This document shows positions 1-6,268 of a stretch of 9,797 nucleotides of DNA, piece after piece (the stretch's first letter is position 1; the number at the start of each line of letters is the position of its first letter). Both the position numbers and the translations under genes were made by a program. The notes below the pieces were generated by a model. That model was not told the DNA's origin, searched no databases, and saw only the letters and a list, made by a program, of their open reading frames with translations. This stretch comes from CAMLDH01 sp966250375 (lineage in GTDB: Bacteria > Pseudomonadota > Gammaproteobacteria > Burkholderiales > Burkholderiaceae_D): positions 1-9,797 of the forward strand of contig CBINHE010000130.1 in the NCBI GenBank assembly GCA_966250375.1. Direction: 5' to 3'.

Positions 1-189
1 AATTTTATCGAAGGAGGACGTGCATATCTACGAGAAAGTCCGACAGACTCCTAGCCTCACAATTAGTGACGCCGTACAACGATGGAACAAAGGGATATGG
101 AAGTTTTTTGCTTCACTTTCCTCTTTTCTGCCCCAACGCGCGCGATCACGTACTGAGCAGTCGCGCGACATTGACAGGAAAATTCCGGA
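1..189. other. Unassigned left flank
   Basis: I recognise no gene here. One plus-strand frame is open from the window edge to a TAA at 191-193 (about 63 codons). It could be the 3' end of a gene entering from the left, or a short gene starting at GTG 20-22 just after AAGGAGG (11-17), but that spacing is only 2 bases and the peptide resembles nothing I know. The stretch at 35-54, containing GTCCGACAGACTCC, recalls ends of IS1182-type elements from memory only. Given the decayed genes next to it, degraded mobile DNA is as likely as a real gene. Confidence 0.2.
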
Positions 190-211
190 CTAAGAAAGTT
201 TCTTCAAAATG

Positions 212-643
212 TTAGTGAATGGCGAGTGTTTGCCGCCGGCTCCCTGCTTTTTCGGTAGCGTCAATTCAAGCATGCCATCCTGATATTTGGCTTCCGCTTT
301 CGTATCGTTGACTTTCTGGGGGCGGGTAAAGCTACGGTACTGTTGACCATGGTAGCGCTCGCTGCGCATCATTGTTCCACTTTTTTGCTCTTCTTTCTTT
401 CGAACTTCCGTACTAATGGAAACTTGGTTGCCGTCGATGGCGACCTTGATGTCGTCTTTCTTCACACCCGGTATTTCCGCTTTCACCATATAGGCTTGAT
501 CGGTTTCCGACACATCCATCCGGATGCGCGGTTCCGATTCGAGGCCGCGCAAAGCCGACATCATGCGGGGGGGGCTTGAAAAGCTCATCGATATTATGAA
601 ACGGTTCAAAGCGCGCAATTTCGCTAAACGGATCAAAACGCAT
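212..643 (-). pseudogene. Small heat-shock protein (Hsp20 family), double-frameshift pseudogene
   Basis: Hsp20/alpha-crystallin chaperones are ATP-independent cytoplasmic holdases that bind unfolding proteins. The N-terminus (MRFDPFSEIARFEPF, then NIDELFK) reads in one minus frame from ATG 643. After the eight-base G run at 567-574 (C run in the gene) the crystallin domain continues in another frame: PRIRMDVSETDQAY, AEIPGVKKDDIKV, GQQYRSF, LELTLPKK. Removing one C joins the two. Near the end the frame shifts back: adding one base at about 227 gives KQLAIH and a stop at 212-214, restoring the C-terminal IXI-type motif (L-A-I). The repaired protein would be 143 residues, normal for the family. 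As it stands, the second frame runs to a stop at 190-192 with an unrelated tail. The original start may have been at 656-658, now ATA, six bases after GAGG. Assembly error at the homopolymer is possible for the first shift but less so for the second. Confidence 0.85.
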
Positions 644-669
644 TAAATTAGTAGCTATAATCAACCTCA

Positions 670-862
670 TCGTTGCTTCAGCGGAATATATTGCCGCAAT
701 CATGCCAGCTTTGCTTCCGCCACATCTCAACCTCCCCCAGTCATCTGCCCCGCATAGCATTGCACATACCATCAATATTAGAATATCGAACAAGCTGTGA
801 TCCGTTCTTCCAACAACCCGCGGGTCAGGCAATTTCGGCAAAACATAACTTCACCAGTCCCG
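670..862 (-). pseudogene. ISAs1-family transposase, N-terminal remnant
   Basis: In one minus frame I read LPDPRVVGRTDHSLFDIL followed by VCAMLCGADDW (about 841-737). This matches the N-terminal region that precedes the DDE domain in ISAs1-family (H-repeat associated) transposases. After GADDW the frame breaks: EVEMW appears in a second frame, then LRQYIPLKQR (699-670) in another, ending in TGA at 667-669. The latter matches the WLRQYIPLK segment of the same family. The catalytic domain is absent. The exact upper boundary (about 862) is uncertain. The remnant reads in the same direction as the hsp20 pseudogene and stops roughly 10 bases before its probable original start, so an insertion or deletion joined the two. 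Confidence 0.75.
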
Positions 863-865
863 TTT

Positions 866-1048
866 TCTTCATGCACCTTTCACTCATAAAAGGTAGGAGG
901 AAACATAATTTTCCGTTTGTTTACAAGGGGCTATGTAAATCATTGAAGGTTAACGACTTTTAATGCGGTTACCTTGGCGCTCACAGCAGGGGCGAACCAA
1001 GCAGCGTACAATTGTCCTAATATTTTTAATAAGAATTTTGATTCTTGC
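866..1048. other. Intergenic region upstream of the PHP gene
   Basis: No gene is recognised. The last 40 bases are AT-rich, with TAATAT at 1018-1023 as a possible -10 element for the PHP gene, but no convincing -35 lies at the right distance. An open plus frame crosses 673-963 over the transposase remnant and is treated as a shadow. Confidence 0.35.
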
Positions 1049-1885
1049 ATGCTCAACATAGATTTACATTGCCATTCCAACGTGTCCGACGGCATTTTGG
1101 CACCGTCTGCTGTCGCTGCACGCGCCAAAGCCAAGGGAGTTGATGTTTGGGCTTTGACTGACCATGATGAGGTTGACGGCATTCCTGAGGCGCGCGCCGC
1201 CGCCGCGCAATGCGGCTTAATATATGTGTCCGGTGTCGAAATTTCGGTCACTTGGGCTGGCGAAACAGTGCATGTCGTTGGCTTGCGGATTGATGAAACC
1301 AATGAAACCCTGGTTAATGGATTGGTGGCCACGCGCTCCGGCCGAAAGCAACGTGCGCATGAAATTGCAGCGCAGCTTGCTGCTGCCGGTATTCCCGACG
1401 CATTTGAAGGTGCTCTGAAATACGTTGGTAATCCGGATTTGATCTCGCGCACTCACTTTGCTCGTTATATCCTTGAGTTGGGCATCTGCATCGAGGTCGG
1501 TGAAGTCTTTCGCAAATATCTTACTCGCGGCAAGCCAGGTTATGTGCCGCATCGCTGGGCAACGTTGAAAGACGCGGTAACATGGATACATGGCGCCGGC
1601 GGTATTGCCGTCGTCGCCCATCCCGGTCGCTACAATTTTAGTGATCACGCATTTGATGCATTCTTCAATGAATTCAAGCAATGGGGTGGCGCCGCAATTG
1701 AAGTGACGACCGGTAGCCATACCGTGGATCAATATGCCTATTTTGCTAAAGTGGCGAAAAAATATGGATTCCTCGCCTCCCGCGGTTCCGATTTCCATGG
1801 GCCCGGCGAATCCCGTATCGAGTTGGGCGCATTGCCGCCTCTACCTGACAGCGTGGTGCCAATCTGGCACGATTGGCGCCTGTGA
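1049..1885 (+). CDS. trpH: PHP-domain phosphoesterase, TrpH/RNase AM type
   Basis: Predicted cytoplasmic metal-dependent phosphoesterase of the PHP family, 278 residues. Related proteins hydrolyse 3',5'-nucleoside bisphosphates, and E. coli YciV (RNase AM) trims RNA 5' ends. Visible metal-site motifs: DLHCHSNVSDG (residues 5-15, His7 and His9, Asp14), LTDHDEVDG (36-44), GVEIS (62-66, Glu64), His136 in SRTHFAR, AHPGRY (190-195) and GSDFHGP (246-252). I chose ATG 1049 because family members begin just before DLHCH. A TTG in frame at 974 would add 25 residues (NCPNIFNKNF and similar) that look non-coding. The Shine-Dalgarno is weak (AAGAA about 14 bases upstream). In many proteobacteria this gene sits next to yciO; here htpX lies between. 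The family call is firm, the exact substrate is inferred. Confidence 0.92.
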   Translation: MLNIDLHCHSNVSDGILAPSAVAARAKAKGVDVWALTDHDEVDGIPEARAAAAQCGLIYVSGVEISVTWAGETVHVVGLRIDETNETLVNGLVATRSGRKQRAHEIAAQLAAAGIPDAFEGALKYVGNPDLISRTHFARYILELGICIEVGEVFRKYLTRGKPGYVPHRWATLKDAVTWIHGAGGIAVVAHPGRYNFSDHAFDAFFNEFKQWGGAAIEVTTGSHTVDQYAYFAKVAKKYGFLASRGSDFHGPGESRIELGALPPLPDSVVPIWHDWRL

Positions 1886-1908
1886 TCAGTATAAGGCCTG
1901 CGCTGGCT

Positions 1909-1936
1909 ATTGAAATTGCGATAAAAACCCAGATTT
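1909..1936 (+). promoter_or_regulatory. Possible heat-shock (sigma-32 type) promoter of htpX
   Basis: TTGAA at 1910-1914 is followed after about 12 bases by ACCCAGATT (1927-1935). This loosely resembles the sigma-32 pattern CTTGAA, spacer, CCCCATNT. The fit to the -10 part is partial. The position, about 35 bases before the htpX start, is sensible, and HtpX is a stress-induced protease in E. coli. Confidence 0.25.
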
Positions 1937-1949
1937 ACGAAATAGTATT

Positions 1950-1967
1950 AAAACCTTGGGAGGTTTT
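1950..1967 (+). promoter_or_regulatory. Hairpin over the htpX ribosome binding site
   Basis: AAAACCT (1950-1956) pairs perfectly with AGGTTTT (1961-1967) around the loop TGGG. The Shine-Dalgarno GGGAGG (1958-1963), 7 bases before the ATG, lies half in the loop and half in the 3' arm. A short AU-rich stem covering a Shine-Dalgarno is the general design of RNA thermometers, which would suit a heat-shock protease. Sequence pairing is direct; the regulatory role is inferred. Confidence 0.45.
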
Positions 1968-1970
1968 TGA

Positions 1971-2840
1971 ATGAAACGGATTTTCCTGTTCCTCGCGACC
2001 AATATCGCCGTGATCGCGATAATGAGTGTTGTCCTGTCTCTGCTGGGCGTGAATCGTTTTCTCGTGGGCAGTGGCTTGAATCTGCCAATGCTGATGGTGT
2101 TTTCGCTGGTTGTCGGTTTTACCGGTTCCATTTTTTCGTTGTTGATCAGCAAGCCGATGGCGAAATGGTCCACCGGCGCGCGGGTGATCGATGCACCGGC
2201 TTCATCGACCGAATTATGGTTGGTTGATACGGTTCGGCATCTTGCGGATCGAGCCGGCATTGCGATGCCGGAAGTCGCTGTCTATGATGGCGAAGCTAAT
2301 GCGTTTGCTACAGGCGCGTTCAAGAATTCCGCACTAGTGGCGGTATCGACCGGTTTGCTTGAAACCATGAACAAGGAAGAGATCGAAGCCGTTCTCGGTC
2401 ATGAAATTTCGCATGTCGCCAACGGCGACATGGTGACGCTGACGCTGATTCAGGGCGTTGTCAATACCTTCGTGGTATTCCTGTCGCGTGTTGTCGGTTA
2501 TATGGTGGATCGCGCGCTGTCGCGCAGCAATGAGGGGCCGGGCATCGGCTACACCGTGACCGTGTTGGTGTGCCAAATTGTTTTCGGGATTGGCGCATCG
2601 ATGATCGTCGCATGGTTTTCACGCTATCGCGAGTTCCGGGCGGACGCCGGTTCCGCCAAACTGCTCGGCAACCCGCAACCGATGGTGCATGCGTTGGCCC
2701 GTTTGGGTGGCTTACAGGCAGGGGATTTGCCGCAATCCATTGCGGTGGCAGGCATCACTGCGCCGGCAGGATTCATGGCTCTGTTTGCAAGTCATCCACC
2801 GATTGAAGAGCGTATTTCTGCTCTTCGCGGTATAAAATAA
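1971..2840 (+). CDS. htpX: Membrane zinc metalloprotease HtpX (M48B)
   Basis: HtpX is an inner-membrane zinc protease that degrades misfolded membrane proteins alongside FtsH. The 289-residue product is close to the usual length (293 in E. coli). Two hydrophobic N-terminal segments (about 3-26 and 38-60) are followed by the catalytic motif HEISH (144-148), two more hydrophobic segments (about 157-177 and 193-215), and EFRADAGSAKL with the third zinc ligand Glu221. The C-terminus FASHPPIEERI is also typical. The start ATG 1971 has a strong GGGAGG at 7 bases. It lies 85 bases after the PHP gene, with a possible heat-shock promoter and a hairpin over the ribosome site, and a terminator follows, so it is probably its own transcription unit. 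Confidence 0.96.
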   Translation: MKRIFLFLATNIAVIAIMSVVLSLLGVNRFLVGSGLNLPMLMVFSLVVGFTGSIFSLLISKPMAKWSTGARVIDAPASSTELWLVDTVRHLADRAGIAMPEVAVYDGEANAFATGAFKNSALVAVSTGLLETMNKEEIEAVLGHEISHVANGDMVTLTLIQGVVNTFVVFLSRVVGYMVDRALSRSNEGPGIGYTVTVLVCQIVFGIGASMIVAWFSRYREFRADAGSAKLLGNPQPMVHALARLGGLQAGDLPQSIAVAGITAPAGFMALFASHPPIEERISALRGIK

Positions 2841-2856
2841 AATTTCAATAATTTGT

Positions 2857-2894
2857 AACGGCGGTAGCGTATATGGCTACCGCCGTTCCTTTTT
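2857..2894 (+). terminator. Rho-independent terminator after htpX
   Basis: A perfect 12-base-pair stem, AACGGCGGTAGC (2857-2868) with GCTACCGCCGTT (2876-2887), encloses a 7-base loop and is followed by CCTTTTT. It starts 16 bases after the htpX stop. The T run ends at 2894 and the next gene's ATG begins at 2895, so the terminator occupies the whole ribosome-binding region of yciO. Confidence 0.9.
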
Positions 2895-3518
2895 ATGAGC
2901 CAATTTTTTCATATCCACCCTGATAATCCACAACTCCGTTTGATCAAACAGGCAGTGCAAATTATCCATGCCGGTGGCATTGTTGCATTGCCGACCGACT
3001 CTTGTTATGCATTGGTATGTCATCTGGATGACAAGGCCGCGGTTGAACGCCTGCGGCGCATCCGGGCGGTCGACGACAAGCATCACTTGACGCTGCTGTG
3101 CCGCGACTTGAGTGAAATTGCGTTGTATGCGCGTGTCGACAACCGCCAGTACCGGCTGTTGAAAGCTGCGACACCGGGCCCGTATACTTTCATTCTGGAG
3201 GCGACCAAGGAAGTGCCGCGCCGGCTGAGCCATCCGTCGCGCAAGACCATCGGTCTGCGGGTGCCGGAAAATCCGATTGCTCATGCTTTGCTGGAAGAAT
3301 TGGGTCAGCCGTTATTGGGCACTACCTTGATCTTGCCACAAGCCGATCTGCCATTGACCAATCCCGAAGAAGTACGAGAGGGGCTTGAGCGGCAAATCGA
3401 ATTGGTGATAGACGGCGGCGCCTGCAGCTTGGAACCGACCACGGTGATTGATCTGACTAGCGATGAGCCGGTGTTGCTGCGTCAGGGGCGGGGCGATGCA
3501 GGGCTGTTCGGGTTATGA
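2895..3518 (+). CDS. yciO: YciO/YrdC-family (Sua5-like) RNA-binding fold protein
   Basis: This 207-residue protein closely resembles E. coli YciO as I remember it, from the first residues (MSQFFHIHPDNPQ) through PTDSCYAL (34-41), a GPYTFIL segment, KEVPRRL, KTIGLRVP, NPIAHALLEELGQP and PTTVIDLT. The fold is shared with TsaC/Sua5, which make threonylcarbamoyl-AMP for the t6A modification of tRNA, but YciO members are a distinct branch whose role is less certain. The start is fixed by homology, yet it has no Shine-Dalgarno and sits right after a terminator T run. How it is transcribed and translated is therefore puzzling. The gene ends 195 bases before the M50 protease gene. Confidence 0.92.
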   Translation: MSQFFHIHPDNPQLRLIKQAVQIIHAGGIVALPTDSCYALVCHLDDKAAVERLRRIRAVDDKHHLTLLCRDLSEIALYARVDNRQYRLLKAATPGPYTFILEATKEVPRRLSHPSRKTIGLRVPENPIAHALLEELGQPLLGTTLILPQADLPLTNPEEVREGLERQIELVIDGGACSLEPTTVIDLTSDEPVLLRQGRGDAGLFGL

Positions 3519-3697
3519 CAGAAATTTTTATACTGGCTGGTGTATTTTTTAAATATATCTATTTTTCTTCGTTATCAAGCCTTTTACGGGCATCCCTCCT
3601 CCCTGAAAATCGTCAAGTGGTAAAGCCTCACTCCGACCGCTTTCCATGCCACCTCCAATTGATCCCGCCAGTATTCTGCCGGCAGCAGTGCCCCCTC

Positions 3698-3714
3698 TGA
3701 TAAAATCCAGCCAA
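3698..3714 (+). promoter_or_regulatory. Extended -10 promoter, possible leaderless start of the M50 gene
   Basis: TGATAAAAT (3698-3706) fits the extended -10 form TGnTATAAT with one mismatch. No good -35 is visible, which extended -10 promoters tolerate. Transcription would begin about 7 bases later, at A3713 or A3714, which is the start codon of the M50 gene. No Shine-Dalgarno precedes that ATG, consistent with a leaderless mRNA. The rest of 3519-3697 shows an AT-rich run (3525-3575) and no recognisable gene. Confidence 0.45.
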
Positions 3715-4373
3715 TGAACGATCTCATCCAAATGATTGCGGTGTACGCACTGCCAGTACTGTTCGCGATTACCCTCCACGAAGCCGCCCATGCCTTTGCC
3801 GCCAAGTACTTTGGCGATACGACTGCTTATGCGCAAGGCCGCATGAGCTTGAATCCCGCAAAGCATATCGATCCATTTGGCACGATCGTGATTCCTGTCC
3901 TGCTATATGTCGCAACGGGTGGTGCATTTCTGTTCGGCTATGCCAAGCCGGTGCCAATTGATTTCGGTAAATTGCGCAAGCCAAAGCGCGACATGGCATG
4001 GGTTGCACTCGCCGGGCCAGGCGCGAATTTCATGATGGCATTTATGTGGCTCGTATTCTCGGTCTCGCTGACGGCACTGCAAATTGACGAAGCATTTTTT
4101 TCTCAGATGGCCAGAGCTGGCGTGCTGACCAATCTAGTGATGTTCGCTTTCAATTTATTTCCGATCCCGCCGCTCGATGGTGGACGTATTCTGACAAGCG
4201 TGCTGCCGCATAAATATGCATACAAGTTTGCGCAAATAGAACCCTATGGCTTTTTCATTGTGATGCTGTTAGTGGTCCTTAAAATATTGTACTTCTGGAT
4301 GACGCCGCTGATGCTGATTGCTGGTGCTACGTTGCAATTGCTTGTTTCTCCTCTGACTATTTTTCTGAATTAA
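3714..4373 (+). CDS. M50-family (site-2 protease type) membrane metalloprotease
   Basis: A 219-residue polytopic inner-membrane protein of the compact M50 family without PDZ or CBS domains. The zinc motif HEAAH is at 22-26 inside the first hydrophobic segment, and the third ligand is Asp155 in NLFPIPPLDGGRI (147-159). Four to six membrane segments are visible (about 5-30, 56-75, 95-122, 136-156, 178-196, 198-217). FGYAKPVPID (74-83) and LAGPGANF (99-106) are also typical. Such proteases cut substrates within the membrane; the target here is unknown. The gene precedes trpS by 6 bases, an arrangement seen in other Burkholderiales. The start is supported by an extended -10 immediately upstream, suggesting a leaderless transcript. 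Confidence 0.93.
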   Translation: MNDLIQMIAVYALPVLFAITLHEAAHAFAAKYFGDTTAYAQGRMSLNPAKHIDPFGTIVIPVLLYVATGGAFLFGYAKPVPIDFGKLRKPKRDMAWVALAGPGANFMMAFMWLVFSVSLTALQIDEAFFSQMARAGVLTNLVMFAFNLFPIPPLDGGRILTSVLPHKYAYKFAQIEPYGFFIVMLLVVLKILYFWMTPLMLIAGATLQLLVSPLTIFLN

Positions 4374-4379
4374 ACGACT

Positions 4380-5582
4380 ATGTATCCCGATCGCGTTGTC
4401 TCCGGCATGCGCCCCACAGGTGCACTGCACCTTGGCCATTACCACGGTGCCCTTAAAAACTGGGTTAAGTTGCAGTCCGAGTTGCCATGCTTTTTCTTTG
4501 CGGCGGATTGGCATGCGCTGACAACCCATTACGATGATCCGAGCATTATTGAGAGCAGTACTTGGGATATGCTGGTCGACTGGCTTGCCGCCGGCGTGGA
4601 TCCATCGCAAGCGACGCTGTTCATTCAATCCAAGGTGCCGGAACACGCAGAATTGACTTTATTGCTTGGGATGGCGACGCCGTTGGGATGGCTGGAACGC
4701 GTGCCAACGTATAAAGATCAGATCGAAAAACTCGCGCACAAGGATTTGACGACTTACGGCTTTCTCGGTTATCCACTAATGCAGGCGGCCGATGTTTTGA
4801 TCTATCGTGCCAGCCTTGTGCCAGTGGGTGACGACCAAGTGCCGCATATCGAAATGATGCGTGAAATCGCTCGCCGTTTTAACCATCTGTATGGCAAAGA
4901 GAAAGGCTTTGAAGAGAAGGCCCATGACGCCGTCAAGAAGCTCGGTGGCAAACGTGCCAAGCTTTATCACGAGTTGCGCACAGAGTATCAGGAGCGCGGC
5001 AAGGAAGATGCGCTGGAGCAGGCCAAAGCGATGCTGGATGATGCGCAGAATTTGAGCATGATCGACCGAGAACGTTTATTCGGCTACCTCGAAGGCAGCC
5101 GCAAATTGATTCTGCTTGAGCCACAAGCGCGTCTGACGGCAGATTCACGTCTGCCCGGCCTGGATGGTCAAAAAATGTCCAAGAGTTACGGCAATACCAT
5201 CACGTTGCGCGAGGACAAGGAATCGGTGACCAAAAAGGTTCGCACCATGCCGACCGACCCCGCACGCGTGCGCCGCACTGATCCGGGAGATCCGGAAAAA
5301 TGTCCGGTATGGCAATTGCACCAAGTCTATTCCGACGACAGTACCAAAGAATGGGTCGTCAAAGGCTGCAAATCGGCTGGTATCGGTTGTCTCGAATGCA
5401 AACAGCCTGTGATCGATGCAATTCTGAAAGAGCAGGAGCCGATGCGCGAACGTGCGCAGCTTTATCTGGACGATCCATCGCTAGTGCGTGCGATTGTGGC
5501 GGACGGCTGTGACAAGGCGCGCAAGCTGGCGCAAGAGACAATGCGGGATGTGCGCGAGGCGATGGGCTTGAGTTACAGTTGA
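4380..5582 (+). CDS. trpS: Tryptophanyl-tRNA synthetase, long form
   Basis: Class I synthetase charging tRNA-Trp in the cytoplasm. The HIGH-type motif is HLGH (17-20) in TGALHLGHYHGAL, and KMSKS is exact at 265-269. At 400 residues it is longer than the E. coli enzyme (334). The extra stretch lies between the Rossmann core and KMSKS (about 165-255, lysine- and glutamate-rich) and displaces KMSKS by about 70 residues. After KMSKS, cysteines 308, 330, 337 and 340 form C-x21-C-x6-C-x2-C, close to the C-x22-C-x6-C-x2-C that binds a 4Fe-4S cluster in Thermotoga maritima TrpRS. No clear Shine-Dalgarno precedes ATG 4380, so translation is probably coupled to the M50 gene 6 bases upstream. Confidence 0.97.
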   Translation: MYPDRVVSGMRPTGALHLGHYHGALKNWVKLQSELPCFFFAADWHALTTHYDDPSIIESSTWDMLVDWLAAGVDPSQATLFIQSKVPEHAELTLLLGMATPLGWLERVPTYKDQIEKLAHKDLTTYGFLGYPLMQAADVLIYRASLVPVGDDQVPHIEMMREIARRFNHLYGKEKGFEEKAHDAVKKLGGKRAKLYHELRTEYQERGKEDALEQAKAMLDDAQNLSMIDRERLFGYLEGSRKLILLEPQARLTADSRLPGLDGQKMSKSYGNTITLREDKESVTKKVRTMPTDPARVRRTDPGDPEKCPVWQLHQVYSDDSTKEWVVKGCKSAGIGCLECKQPVIDAILKEQEPMRERAQLYLDDPSLVRAIVADGCDKARKLAQETMRDVREAMGLSYS

Positions 5583-5601
5583 TTCAGGCGGACGTATTTT
5601 C

Positions 5602-6183
5602 ATGCGTGTTCATGCAGCTCTTGACCAGCCCTCCGCTTGGGTTGCACGTTTTGCGCCGCTGATCCCTCGCGGCAAGGTGCTTGATTTAGCCTGCGGCAGC
5701 GGGCGGCATTCGCGTTTGCTGGCGGCGCTGGGCCATCAGGTAGTAGCCATTGATCGTGATGCCGATGCACTAGCACGTGCGGCGGGAGAGGGCATTGATA
5801 CTTGGCAATGCGATCTCGAAAACGATTTGGACGAGATGACCATTAGGCCGTTTCCTGCCCATCATTATGCCGGCCTCGTGGTGACCAATTATCTGCACCG
5901 TCCGCTATTTCCGTATCTGCTTACCAGTGTTGCGTCAGGCGGCATCCTAGTCTACGAAACATTCGCGCATGGGAATGAGCAGTTCGGCAAGCCGTCCAAT
6001 CCGGATTTTTTACTTGCGCCGGGTGAATTGCTGGATATGGTCCGCACCGATACATCAAATCGCTGGCGTGTTATTGCGTTCGAAGAAGGTCAGATTGACT
6101 TGCCGAAGCCCGCAATGGTGCAGCGAATTTGCGCGCTGAAGACGGTATCCCATGCTACCCCGGTAAATCTCCGCTTGTTTTGA
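5602..6183 (+). CDS. Class I SAM-dependent methyltransferase
   Basis: A small (193 residues) Rossmann-fold methyltransferase of unknown substrate. Motif I is VLDLACGSGRHSRLLAALG (26-44), the SAM ribose-binding acid is in VVAIDRD (47-53), and VTNYLHRPLFPYLL with a following GGILVYETFA resembles motifs of TehB-like and other small-molecule methyltransferases. No extra target-recognition domain is present. It follows trpS by 19 bases with a weak purine-rich element (GGCGGA), so it is likely in the same operon. Its fixed position after trpS in related bacteria suggests housekeeping, but I cannot name its substrate. Confidence 0.88.
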   Translation: MRVHAALDQPSAWVARFAPLIPRGKVLDLACGSGRHSRLLAALGHQVVAIDRDADALARAAGEGIDTWQCDLENDLDEMTIRPFPAHHYAGLVVTNYLHRPLFPYLLTSVASGGILVYETFAHGNEQFGKPSNPDFLLAPGELLDMVRTDTSNRWRVIAFEEGQIDLPKPAMVQRICALKTVSHATPVNLRLF

Positions 6184-6230
6184 GCCTGGTTTTCCAGTCA
6201 AGACGTGTCCCACAGAGCTGGGCTATCCGC

Positions 6231-6236
6231 TACAAT
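6231..6236 (+). promoter_or_regulatory. Possible -10 element of dapA
   Basis: TACAAT stands 33 bases before the dapA ATG in the 85-base gap after the methyltransferase gene. No convincing -35 is visible at 16-18 bases. The downstream leader has no Shine-Dalgarno. Confidence 0.3.
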
Positions 6237-6268
6237 CGACGTTTTATATCTTTACCACCAACATCATC

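Noticed and set aside
2..193. Open plus-strand frame at the left edge, with AAGGAGG before a GTG at 20
   Set aside because: The spacing to GTG is only 2 bases, the length is within chance, the peptide is unfamiliar and the surroundings are decayed DNA. Mentioned in the flank entry but not called as a gene.
673..963. Plus-strand open frame of 96 codons
   Set aside because: It runs antisense over the ISAs1 transposase remnant and has no recognisable protein content.
974..1048. Upstream TTG extension of the PHP gene
   Set aside because: The added 25 residues have no family support, and homologs start immediately before the DLHCH motif.
3515..3700. 61-codon frame overlapping the yciO stop by ATGA
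   Set aside because: Low-complexity start, no recognisable content and no ribosome site; the minus strand is also open here, so openness alone is not evidence.
3584..3805. Minus-strand frame with a plausible-looking peptide (LLPAEYWRDQLEVAW)
   Set aside because: It overlaps the start of the M50 gene in antisense, has no known family that I recognise and other frames there are equally open.
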